Assembly: GCA_004556455.1 (NCBI GenBank)
Contig: SFGY01000009.1
Location: 1 to 56,431, forward strand
Origin: Clostridiales bacterium
Lineage (GTDB): Bacteria > Bacillota > Clostridia > Saccharofermentanales > DTU023
DNA length: 56,431 nt
Direction: 5' to 3'
A program made the translations under genes and the position numbers. The notes beneath the pieces were generated by a model. That model worked only from the letters and a program-made list of their open reading frames with translations. It made no database searches and had not been told where the DNA came from. Position 1 is the stretch's first letter. Every line of letters begins with the position of its first letter. Positions 26,792-34,002 of this stretch are shown here, piece by piece.

Positions 26792-26965
26792 TCATTCCTC
26801 CTGTTTATCCATCCACCTGAGATATACCCCGGCGGTTTTGATGGCGTTGATATTTTCTGCTGCGACGTTGACCGCCGCTAAAGCACTCAATCTCAACCTG
26901 CTCTCAGGGTTCTGCTCAAGAGCTTCTTTTTTTTGCTCAAGAGTGTCAAGAACATAAATTTTCAG
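26792..26965 (-). CDS. Possible small protein between trxB and trxA
   Basis: A frame of about 57 codons ends 'WMDKQEE' with TGA overlapping the trxA start region, so its last codons hold the trxA ribosome site. The composition (about 'ALEQNPESRLRLSALAAVN') looks protein-like. However, no normal start fits: only CTG 26965, or internal TTG codons with weak ribosome sites. An ATG in another frame runs into an A8 run near 26929-26936, so the gene may be frameshifted. I do not recognise it. It could also be an accidental frame. Confidence 0.3.
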   Translation of the reverse strand: MKIYVLDTLEQKKEALEQNPESRLRLSALAAVNVAAENINAIKTAGVYLRWMDKQEE

Positions 26966-26996
26966 TGAGCAGAAGTTTTGTTGAGCTTGTGTTGGT

Positions 26997-27941
26997 TTAT
27001 TTCTGTTCGGCCAGGTAACGCTCGCACTGGATGGCGGCGATGGCGCCGTCCGCAGCAGCGGTAACCACCTGACGCAGGCTCTTGACACGGACATCACCCG
27101 CGGCAAAGACACCCTCGATATTGGTTTTCATATCGTCATCGGTGATGACATAACCCTTTTCGTCGCAATGGATCTCATCTTTGAAGAGATCAGAGTTGGG
27201 GACCGTGCCGATAAAGACAAAGCAGCCCAGAACGCCGTCGTCTTCGTCAGCTTCGAAGCTGCGCAGTTCACCGGTCTTGGTGTCCTTGAGGACGATTTTC
27301 TGCAGGACGCCGTCACCCTCAACATGATCGACCACACTGTTCCACTCAAAGACCAGTTTCTCGTTGCGGAAGGCGCGTTCCTGAATGGATTCGGCTGCAC
27401 GCAGCTGATCTCTTCTGTGGACGATGTGGACTTCACGGGCAAAGCCGGTGAGGTACATGGCTTCTTCGACAGCGGAGTCGCCGCCGCCAATGACAAAGAC
27501 AACCAGATCCTGGAAGAAGTTAGCGTCGCAGGTGGCGCAGTAAGAAACGCCTTTTCCGGTGTATTCTTCCTCACCGGGGAAGCCGCCTTTTCTGGCATGG
27601 GCTCCAGTCGCGAGGATAATGGTTTTGGCCTCGTAAACTTCGTCGCCGCAGAAGACTTTTTTCACCGGTCCTTCAAGCTCCACTTTGCTCACGTTCTTGG
27701 CCAGACGCTCTGCGCCCCAACGCTCCGCCTGAGCCGTGAAGCGCTCGATCAGCTGAGGTCCGGTTTCTCCCTCAACGATGCCGCCGGGGTAGTTTTCAAT
27801 ATTGTCCGTAATGGCAATCTGTCCGCCATCTGCAGCTTTTTCAATGATGAGCGTGCTGAGACGTGATCTGCCCGCATAGAGACCTGCGGCCAGTCCTGCA
27901 GGGCCGGCGCCAATGATAATGCAATCGTAAACTTTTGACAT
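26997..27941 (-). CDS. trxB: Thioredoxin reductase
   Basis: An FAD protein of 314 residues that reduces TrxA with NADPH. N-terminal FAD motif 'IIGAGPAGLAAGLYAGR', redox pair Cys135-Ala-Thr-Cys138, NADPH motif 'VIGGGDSAVEEA' with 'HRRDQLRA', and C-terminal 'GVFAAGDVR'. ATG 27941 has GGAGG at 9-bp spacing; the ATG 9 bp upstream overlaps the ribosome site. The ribosome site sits beside a 6-bp palindrome. A good promoter lies 130 bp upstream, so trxB probably starts its own unit with trxA and grdA. Confidence 0.96.
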   Translation of the reverse strand: MSKVYDCIIIGAGPAGLAAGLYAGRSRLSTLIIEKAADGGQIAITDNIENYPGGIVEGETGPQLIERFTAQAERWGAERLAKNVSKVELEGPVKKVFCGDEVYEAKTIILATGAHARKGGFPGEEEYTGKGVSYCATCDANFFQDLVVFVIGGGDSAVEEAMYLTGFAREVHIVHRRDQLRAAESIQERAFRNEKLVFEWNSVVDHVEGDGVLQKIVLKDTKTGELRSFEADEDDGVLGCFVFIGTVPNSDLFKDEIHCDEKGYVITDDDMKTNIEGVFAAGDVRVKSLRQVVTAAADGAIAAIQCERYLAEQK

Positions 27942-27953
27942 CTTTTTCATCCT

Positions 27954-27967
27954 CCTGCACATGCAGG
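27954..27967 (-). promoter_or_regulatory. Palindrome at the trxB ribosome binding site
   Basis: CCTGCA-TG-TGCAGG on the minus strand shares its last bases with the AGGAGG that serves trxB. Folded as RNA it could hide part of the ribosome site. The effect is an inference. Confidence 0.35.
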
Positions 27968-28070
27968 TTTGCTTTCTTTTTAGCGGAAGCAAGGCTGTTC
28001 CCGCTGCTTCTATGGTCTTAAATCTCTGGATGCTTCTCCCCTTTAGGAGCTGCCCCAAAGTCTCGACCTT

Positions 28071-28099
28071 ATATTAACAAAAATAAAGAGGAAACCCAA
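28071..28099 (-). promoter_or_regulatory. Promoter for trxB-trxA-grdA
   Basis: On the minus strand TTGGGT (28094-28099), a 17-bp spacer and TAATAT (28071-28076). It lies just after the grdB terminator and before trxB, which supports a separate trx-grdA transcript. Confidence 0.6.
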
Positions 28100-28143
28100 G
28101 TGCCTGACGGCAAGTGCGGGATTCCCCTGCATTTAATTTCCAG

Positions 28144-28179
28144 AAGAAAGGCGAGGGAGAGCGTCTGGCTCTCCCTCGC
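28144..28179 (-). terminator. Terminator after grdB
   Basis: A perfect 12-bp stem (GCGAGGGAGAGC / GCTCTCCCTCGC) with a 5-nt loop, followed on the minus strand by CTTTCTT. It closes the grdX-grdE-grdB unit 11 bp past the grdB stop. Confidence 0.8.
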
Positions 28180-28190
28180 GGTAAAATGAA

Positions 28191-29504
28191 CTATTTCACT
28201 TCAAAGATCGTCTGATCTTCAACTTCGGTAGTGAGAGCATGCAGCGCCGTTTCGACGAGCTTGCGTCTCAGTTTTTTCTCATCAGCTTTTTCTAGCCCAG
28301 GATTGCCAAGCGGGTGAGGAATTGCGATAGCCGGGACGATTCTGTTCGCGCCGACCGTCATGGAAATAGGAGTGACTGTGCAGATATGCACGACCGGGAA
28401 TCCGGCTCTCTCAATTTCTTTAACCATCGTTGCACCGCAACGCGTACAAGTTCCTCAGGTGGAGGTGAGGATGACCGCATCGACATTCTGCATTTTCAGC
28501 TTCTGGGCGATCTCCTCAGCAAATTTTTTGGCATTGGCAACAGCTGTGCCGTTACCAACCGTGGTATAGAAGAATTCATTCAGTTTCCCGATAATCCCTT
28601 CCTTCTCCATATCGCGCAGGACGTCGACAGGCAGAACACGGTCCGGATCTTCGTTGGCGTACACAGGGTCGTAGCCGCCGTGCGCCGTTTCGTGATCCGC
28701 CGCAGTCAGGTCGTCAAACTCGGCGATACTGTACTCACCGTAGTGAGAAGCAGAGGAGGATTCGATGTGATCGGGGTTGCCCTTGGGAACGATACCGCCG
28801 GAGGTGACCAGCGCGATATTCGCGTGGGCCAGATCCTTGACAGCGGGCTGGGGAGCGACGCGGTCGAAGGTCGGCATGGGATACTCGGTTTCGAAGGGCT
28901 CACCGGCCAGCTTTTTCAGCAGCATATCCACGGCACGGGCCGAACCGCGTTTTTCCTCGAAGAGGTTTTTGCGGACGCCGGTGGGGATATAGCCTTCCTG
29001 GGCAGCGCTGCCGATAGGCTCGCCTTTGAGCAGTTTAAGAGCCAGCGCGGCCATGGGAGGAATGGCTTTTCTCATCTTCGCGGCGCTGTTGCCGGTCTGG
29101 ATGATGTAGACATTCTGCTTATACATATCGGCGCCGGGGTTTTCTTCGTACATGCCGGTGAATGAAGGAATGTTCAGCTGTTCCTTGACGGCAGAGGCAA
29201 TGGCGCCGGCAGCGACACCGTAACGGCCAGCGTTAAAGGCCGGTCCGGCAATGAAGAGGTCAGGCTTTTCTTCTTTGACCATCTTGATAATGGTCTCGGT
29301 AGCACTGTCCATATTCTCGTTGAAGTAGGAGTCGCCGCAGATGATGGTCGCGACGATTTCCGCTTCGTCCTTGAAAGCCGCACTGAGTGCGAGACCCGGG
29401 CCTACAGGGCCCTGGCGCTTCTCTGGCGGAACATCCGCTTTTTCTTCGCCGCCGATCTGGCCAAAGAATTGGTTGATATAATGAACAACTCTGAATTTTG
29501 TCAT
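28191..29504 (-). CDS. grdB: Glycine reductase component B, selenoprotein subunit gamma
   Basis: GrdB with processed GrdE forms component B, which binds glycine and passes the carboxymethyl group to the Sec of GrdA. The gene runs from ATG 29504 ('MTKFRVVHYINQFFG') through UGA at 28455-28457 to 28191. The UGA is codon 350 in 'ILTST-U-GTCTRCGATMV', the known Sec position and the UxxCxxC-like motif. Length is 437 residues. GGGAG lies 7 bp before the ATG. A 6-bp SECIS-like stem follows the UGA. It is 16 bp after grdE. Confidence 0.97.
28428..28442 (-). promoter_or_regulatory. Bacterial SECIS hairpin in grdB
   Basis: Twelve nucleotides after the UGA, CGTTGC and GCAACG form a 6-bp stem closed by a GGT loop. 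A short stem with a G at the start of a tight loop is the form SelB recognises in bacteria. Confidence 0.7.
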
Positions 29505-29520
29505 TGTATGCTCCCTTCCT

Positions 29521-30801
29521 TTAGCGTGCGCTGAGCTTGTTGAAGCCCAGTTCGTTGGTCGCGCCGGTGATGACCTGCAGTTCGGCTTCGATGGAGCCGT
29601 CAGGCTGCAGCGAACCTTCGTGCGCGCCGGCGATGACGTTGACGTAATCGAGGGTGCCAATCACTTTATCCATCTTCGGCAGACGGATGACCATGTTGGC
29701 GTTGCCACCGGTGACGCAGGCGTTAGCCTTGGGATCAGCATCGGCGAGAGACTGGCTCTTGCCATCCTGACCGGCGTACTCATCGGTGATGATGACGGTC
29801 TTGATGCCCTTATCTTCGATCTTCACGCAGTTCATGATAAGGTCGGTGTCGGGGTTGCCGAAGCCTTCCTGCGAAATCACCGCGCCATCGAGGGAGAGGT
29901 ACTCGGCGAGTTCGGCCGTGTGGTCGGAGCTGCGCTGTTTATCTGCCAGATAGACGTTTTCGTTGGTGATGATCATGCCCACGAAATTGAGGGTTTTGCC
30001 GTGCTGCTCAAAGAGATCGGCAACGACAGGGTTATTCTCATGATGGTAGGTGGTGTTCTTATCGCAGGCCGACACACAGTTGCCGGAGACAATCGCGCCA
30101 TCCATCGTTTCGGTGGGACTGATGAGCGTCGGCAGTGTACGTTTGGCATCCACGCCATAGACGTAGGTGTCATGCAGCAGACCCTGGCTCTGGAGCATCT
30201 GGACATAGGCGACACGCGGCAGATCGGGATATTTCTCCATCCCTTCCTTGACCGTGAGGGTCTCAAAGTCCTTCGTTTCATCCGGCGTCAGCTCACGCGC
30301 CAGTTCGGCAATCGCAGCCGCCATGTTCAGGCCGGCCATGCGGCAGGCATGCTCATATTCGTGCTGTTTCACGCCCTCCTGGGGTTCAATGACCAGACAG
30401 AGGTTGTTGAGTTTGGAAAACGGGGTGTAATCGGCACCGGGGCCGGACATGTCAATAATGCCCTCCTGGAAGCCGCAGATCTTGCCACAGGTCACGACCG
30501 CCATGCCACGCAGCACGTAGGTCTTACCTGAACCAACCGTGTCCACCTTCGCCACCATTCCCGGGAACACGCCGCCACGACCTTCGACTTTAACGCGAGG
30601 TTCGATGACGTCTTTCACAGGGGTGATGCGAACGCTTTCACCAGGTTTGGCAATCTCGAGATGGGCATTTTTAATCAGTTCATCCTGGAGAACTGATGCG
30701 ATAAGCGCGTCGGGGTCAACATAGAGCACGCCGTTTTCGATACGGGGGTTCTTGTCGAACTTGATGTCGCGGATATCAATGTAACCGAGTTGAAGCTTCA
30801 C
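29521..30801 (-). CDS. grdE: Glycine reductase component B precursor (pyruvoyl subunit)
   Basis: GrdE is a 426-residue proprotein that is cut before a Cys to give two subunits; the Cys becomes a pyruvoyl group that binds the amino group of glycine. The cut site is seen at Asn241-Cys242 in 'GAIVSGNCVSACDKNT', exactly the known position. Start is GTG 30801 with AAAGGA about 9 bp upstream ('KLQLGYIDIRDIKFD'). Adjacent to grdB on the same strand, and 134 bp after grdX. Confidence 0.96.
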   Translation of the reverse strand: MKLQLGYIDIRDIKFDKNPRIENGVLYVDPDALIASVLQDELIKNAHLEIAKPGESVRITPVKDVIEPRVKVEGRGGVFPGMVAKVDTVGSGKTYVLRGMAVVTCGKICGFQEGIIDMSGPGADYTPFSKLNNLCLVIEPQEGVKQHEYEHACRMAGLNMAAAIAELARELTPDETKDFETLTVKEGMEKYPDLPRVAYVQMLQSQGLLHDTYVYGVDAKRTLPTLISPTETMDGAIVSGNCVSACDKNTTYHHENNPVVADLFEQHGKTLNFVGMIITNENVYLADKQRSSDHTAELAEYLSLDGAVISQEGFGNPDTDLIMNCVKIEDKGIKTVIITDEYAGQDGKSQSLADADPKANACVTGGNANMVIRLPKMDKVIGTLDYVNVIAGAHEGSLQPDGSIEAELQVITGATNELGFNKLSAR

Positions 30802-30935
30802 CTTAGTTCATCCTTTCTTTTTTATGATTGATATTTATTAAAACGCCTGTGGGGCCTGTTCATCAGCCACCAGTGAGCATCTTAATCAAGTTAATTCAGC
30901 GCGTGCGCTGCTGGACTTTATTTACGTCTTGCTTC

Positions 30936-31373
30936 TCAGTCCCGGCTGATACCGGCCGAGGGAAAGGCGCTGATGATCAGCGTGTAATCGACCACCTGAA
31001 AATCCCTGTGGACTTGCTCAGATAGCTTCTCAGGCTCGGGCCAGCGGGCGTGCTGCAGGAACTTCTGACAGGTTTCCACAGCCGACTCAATGAGTTCGAC
31101 CGAGGCAAAATCTGTTTTCAAAGCTTTGCTGCTGCCTGCCCCCGTTCCTGAAAACGAGCGCTTTCCTCCCGCGAGCATGATGGATTTGTAGGGGGTTTCC
31201 CCCGGTTTCACGCTTCCTGAGAGTGGGTGAGTTAAAAGCACTGCGCCCTCATGGATCTCATCACGGGCCGCCTGCAGAAGCTCCAGGTAAGAGCAGGGCC
31301 TGTAGTCAACATCGATACTCTCATTCAGCTTGTCGCGGACGAGAGGATTGTTCGTGATGATCCACTTGTGCAA
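30936..31373 (-). CDS. grdX: GrdX family protein
   Basis: A soluble protein with 'WIITNNPLVRDKL' near the N-terminus and 'LTHPLSGSVKPGETPYKSI', the pattern of GrdX, which is encoded at the front of grd operons. Its biochemical role is unknown. Two starts are possible: TTG 31373, which has GGGGGA 7 bp upstream, and GTG 31388, which has no ribosome site. I chose TTG. An S/G/A-rich stretch around residues 75-85 is locally low in complexity. The grd promoter lies 33-61 bp upstream of the TTG start. Confidence 0.87.
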   Translation of the reverse strand: MHKWIITNNPLVRDKLNESIDVDYRPCSYLELLQAARDEIHEGAVLLTHPLSGSVKPGETPYKSIMLAGGKRSFSGTGAGSSKALKTDFASVELIESAVETCQKFLQHARWPEPEKLSEQVHRDFQVVDYTLIISAFPSAGISRD

Positions 31374-31405
31374 TGCATTTTCCCCCACTTTTTCTTAGCT
31401 TATAC

Positions 31406-31434
31406 ATTATAACGTAAACGCTGTCGAATACCAA
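31406..31434 (-). promoter_or_regulatory. Promoter of the grdX-grdE-grdB unit
   Basis: On the minus strand TTGGTA (31429-31434), a 17-bp spacer and a perfect TATAAT (31406-31411). The spacing is ideal. I saw no glycine-riboswitch core between it and grdX. Confidence 0.75.
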
Positions 31435-31549
31435 GAAAATCTTCTTAAAGGCGGTATCCCTGCCTTTTTTGATCGTTTTTGTCGCAGCATCCGCGGGTGG
31501 AAAGCAGTTGTATCACGCTTTTTACCGTTGCGATTGATCGGTTTTTCCC

Positions 31550-32119
31550 TTATAAGGGAGCCTTCTGGTAACAGGCACGTTCTCCTCCGATGAGCTTGGG
31601 ACGGTACATGAGAGCCGTTAGATGCGCCTGTCCTATCGTCTTCATACTGAGGCGAACGGGGCGCTGCACATGACGCACATGCATACCGATCTCGGTGTCG
31701 CCAATATCGAGGCCCAGGGTTGCTTCGATAAATTCGGCCATGCAGGGTTCTTCAAATAGCTCCCAGGCTGCTACACTGAAGGCGCCGCCGGCGTGCAGCT
31801 GGGGCAGCACATTAACCTCCTCAAAACCGTAGCTTTCCAATGCCTCACGTTCCAGGACAAGAGCACGGTTAATGTGTTCACAGCCCTGCACCGCCAGGTA
31901 AACTTCATGTTCGCGGCAGACATCGAGCACCGTTTCCACGGCGAGGCGTCCAAGTTCCGGCGTTGAGTTTTTGCCGATGATCCCGCCGGCCATTTCGCTG
32001 CTGGAGCCTCCCAGCACAAAAAGATCTCCCGGGCGGGTGTAAACGGCCTCATCAAAAAGCTCCTCACAGGCCCTTCGCAGGTCTATTCTCATTTTTTCCA
32101 AATTAAAATCTTCGCTCAT
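31550..32119 (-). CDS. ywlG: UPF0340/YwlG family protein
   Basis: A 189-residue protein of the TIGR01440/YwlG family: 'FVLGGSSSEMAGGIIGKNS' and 'QGCEHINRALVLERE' are its hallmarks. The function is not known; members are common in Firmicutes and related to an aminoglycoside/phosphotransferase-like fold only by prediction. ATG 32119 has AAAGGA 7 bp upstream; in-frame codons upstream do not fit the family. It lies between the grd promoter and tRNA-Sec with no clear link to either. Confidence 0.88.
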   Translation of the reverse strand: MSEDFNLEKMRIDLRRACEELFDEAVYTRPGDLFVLGGSSSEMAGGIIGKNSTPELGRLAVETVLDVCREHEVYLAVQGCEHINRALVLEREALESYGFEEVNVLPQLHAGGAFSVAAWELFEEPCMAEFIEATLGLDIGDTEIGMHVRHVQRPVRLSMKTIGQAHLTALMYRPKLIGGERACYQKAPL

Positions 32120-32250
32120 GACTCTGTCCTTTCCCTGATCTGATCGCCTGCGGGATAAGCAAATCACAACCACAGGCTTGTCCTGCTGAGTCAAACAAGC
32201 CGCCGTAAAGCACGGCTGTTTTTCAATTCGACGGCCCTTCCATTCAAAGT

Positions 32251-32330
32251 CTGTTCATGAAGTCAGTTGTCAGCTTGTGGATCCAATCTGCTGTTCATTA
32301 AGCCGCCTGTTAGTTTGTTGATCCAGCCTC
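32251..32330. repeat. Degenerate 40-bp tandem repeat upstream of tRNA-Sec
   Basis: Two neighbouring 40-bp units start with CTGTTCAT (32251 and 32291) and contain TTGTGGATCCA / TTGTTGATCCA near their ends. The match is roughly 70 percent by eye. No open frame covers it; role unknown. The rest of the 32120-32430 gap holds only the tRNA promoter. Confidence 0.5.
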
Positions 32331-32387
32331 TTTTTTCTCGAGTATAACACGCTGGTCGTGTACGCAAAAAAGAAGGAGCCTTTGCCC

Positions 32388-32417
32388 TTGTTCAGAGTCC
32401 GTCGTGTATGATATATT
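32388..32417 (+). promoter_or_regulatory. Promoter of tRNA-Sec
   Basis: TTGTTC (32388-32393), an 18-bp spacer and TATATT (32412-32417). Transcription would start about 6-8 nt before the mature tRNA. An alternative -10 (TATGAT, 32407) overlaps. Confidence 0.6.
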
Positions 32418-32430
32418 TCACAGGATAGTT

Positions 32431-32527
32431 GGGAGCAGATGGGTGCTGGTGTGCCCCGCGGTCTTCAAAACCGTTGAGAGGGGTTAAAAGCTTCTCAGGT
32501 GGGTTCGATTCCTACGTGTTCCCGCCA
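32431..32527 (+). tRNA. selC: Selenocysteine tRNA (anticodon UCA)
   Basis: A 97-nt tRNA with encoded CCA. It has an 8-nt acceptor (GGGAGCAG / GTGTTCCC, then G and CCA), a long 6-bp D stem (GGGTGC / GTGCCC), anticodon loop CTTCAAA giving UCA, a 7-bp variable arm (TGAGAGG / CTTCTCA) and a T arm with TTCGATT. These are the special features of tRNA-Sec. The innermost acceptor pair is G8 opposite G, a mismatch. It decodes the UGA codons in grdA, grdB and selD nearby. Confidence 0.97.
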
Positions 32528-32530
32528 TGG

Positions 32531-32567
32531 CCCCTGAAACACCGTAGTTTCAGGGGTTTTTATTTTT
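32531..32567 (+). terminator. Terminator of tRNA-Sec
   Basis: CCCCTGAAAC and GTTTCAGGGG form a 10-bp stem with a 6-nt loop, followed by TTTTTATTTTT. It begins 3 nt past the tRNA CCA end. Confidence 0.93.
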
Positions 32568-32672
32568 CAGAATCACAAAAAGTTAAGAAAATTCAGGTAA
32601 ATATTTTCAGGCGGCATTAGCCCGTTCTATTAAAGAGGGTTTCCTGCTTTTATAAGTCCGCTCTTTAGTTTT

Positions 32673-33182
32673 TTAATCGCTGCCTGCATCGCGGCAGGAA
32701 GCGCTGAGGATACAGGTACAGAACAGGCCCTTGCCAAGCCCAAAGGCACTGAGGTCTTCGCCCGTGGTCGCTGTCAGGGTGACAGCCGTTTCGCTCAGTT
32801 CCAGAAGGGCGGCGATATGGCTGCAAATGGCCTTGCGATGTGGCTCAAAGAGGGGGCGACGGCCCTCCAGGGAGAGGGAGAGATGGTGCAGTTTGAAGTC
32901 GCGCGGGTCTTCTCTGAGGTCCTGAAGGGCCAGCCTGAGGTAGACCGTTGAATCGCTGACACCGACCTGACAGAGTTCGTCGGCCCGCTGACCGAGGACG
33001 GGATGGCCTGTGAGGCCGGAAATAGCATTGCAGATGGCATGTAAAATGACATCGGCATCGCTGTTGCCGCGAAGGCCGGGATAGCCTTCGATGGCGAGAC
33101 CTCCGAGCATCAGGACTTTGCTGGAAGAATCTTCTTCAAAGCTATGGCTGTCCTGACCGATACTGCTGATGAAAATACGCAT
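32673..33182 (-). CDS. Divergent IspF-like protein (MECDP synthase family)
   Basis: A 169-residue protein with the IspF layout: a DxH metal motif near the start (Asp11, His13), 'NSDADVILHAICNAISG' with the third metal His, and 'TATTGEDLSAFGLGKG' at the end. IspF makes 2-C-methyl-D-erythritol 2,4-cyclodiphosphate in isoprenoid synthesis. The middle differs a lot from typical IspF, lacking the usual 'DIGKLFPDTD' stretch, so it may be a paralogue with another job. GGGAGAG precedes the ATG. No ispD is seen nearby. Confidence 0.75.
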   Translation of the reverse strand: MRIFISSIGQDSHSFEEDSSSKVLMLGGLAIEGYPGLRGNSDADVILHAICNAISGLTGHPVLGQRADELCQVGVSDSTVYLRLALQDLREDPRDFKLHHLSLSLEGRRPLFEPHRKAICSHIAALLELSETAVTLTATTGEDLSAFGLGKGLFCTCILSASCRDAGSD

Positions 33183-33292
33183 ATCTCTCTCCCTGAATGA
33201 CACTCTGGGTGCGCTATGGAATTTACGTGTGTCCTTTTCTGCCTGATGACGTTCTGCGACGCTAGAGTTAAGGTAATCCTGGCCGCGTTTTT

Positions 33293-33988
33293 TCAGGCTT
33301 TTCGGCAGAGAAAGACGTGATAGCCCGCGCGCCTGGAGAGGTCACTGACAGCGCTCTCTCCAAAGAGCCGTTCGAGTTCACGTCGGGCCGAGTCGGCGCC
33401 CTGCTGCCTGCGGATGACAGTGTAGAATCGTCCACCTGGAACGAGCGCCGCAGCCGCTTCGGCAAAAAGGCGGTAAACGACGGTTTTGCCGGCTCGAATG
33501 GGCGGGTTGAGAAGAATGGCATCAAAGATCTCATCCCAGCCTGCGGTACCATCGGCCAGCCTGAGCTGAACTTTTGCAGGGGTGTATTTCGATTCTTCTT
33601 CCCCTGCTGCTACGGATTTCTCTTTTCCTCTGTCCGTGGCTGTTGATTTCGGCTTGGCCGCAGCGGCATTGATTTTGAGATTCTCCTGGGCGGCGGCCAG
33701 AGCACGTGAGTTCACATCGCTCATGGCCAGGCTGAGCTCAGGGAAAAAGCGCAGCAGAACACAGCCCACAGGCCCCCAGCCACAGGCGAGATCGAGAACT
33801 TTGCCCCGCCTGGGGAAGTCCGGATCTCCGAGCGCTGCGGTGAGCATCAGCTCGGTACCAAAATCCAGGCGGCTGCGCGAGAAGGTCCCGCTGTCCGTAC
33901 AGAAGCGAAAGCTTTCGCCTTGAAATTCAAGCTCAAAGCTGCGGCTTCGATGGGTCAGCTCGGGATCGGGATTAAAATACTGAGCCAT
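33293..33988 (-). CDS. RsmC-like class I methyltransferase (MTS domain)
   Basis: A 231-residue SAM-dependent methyltransferase. Motif I 'VLDLACGWGPVGCVLL' binds SAM, and 'ILLNPPIRAGK' is the NPP(F/I)R active-site motif of RsmC-type enzymes that methylate guanine in 16S rRNA. A K/S/E/A-rich insert of about 35 residues (115-150) lies between strands of the fold. It lies 14 bp after queT, suggesting one transcript ileS-queT-this gene. The exact target is not known. Confidence 0.88.
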   Translation of the reverse strand: MAQYFNPDPELTHRSRSFELEFQGESFRFCTDSGTFSRSRLDFGTELMLTAALGDPDFPRRGKVLDLACGWGPVGCVLLRFFPELSLAMSDVNSRALAAAQENLKINAAAAKPKSTATDRGKEKSVAAGEEESKYTPAKVQLRLADGTAGWDEIFDAILLNPPIRAGKTVVYRLFAEAAAALVPGGRFYTVIRRQQGADSARRELERLFGESAVSDLSRRAGYHVFLCRKA

Positions 33989-34002
33989 GGCGCTGAGGAT
34001 GC

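Noticed and set aside
28191..28427. grdB as two separate genes
   Set aside because: The UGA between them is the known Sec350 position, followed by a SECIS-like stem.
30802..30935. Glycine riboswitch in the grd region
   Set aside because: I found no conserved glycine-aptamer core between the promoter and grdE; only small unconnected stems such as CAGCGC/GCGCTG.
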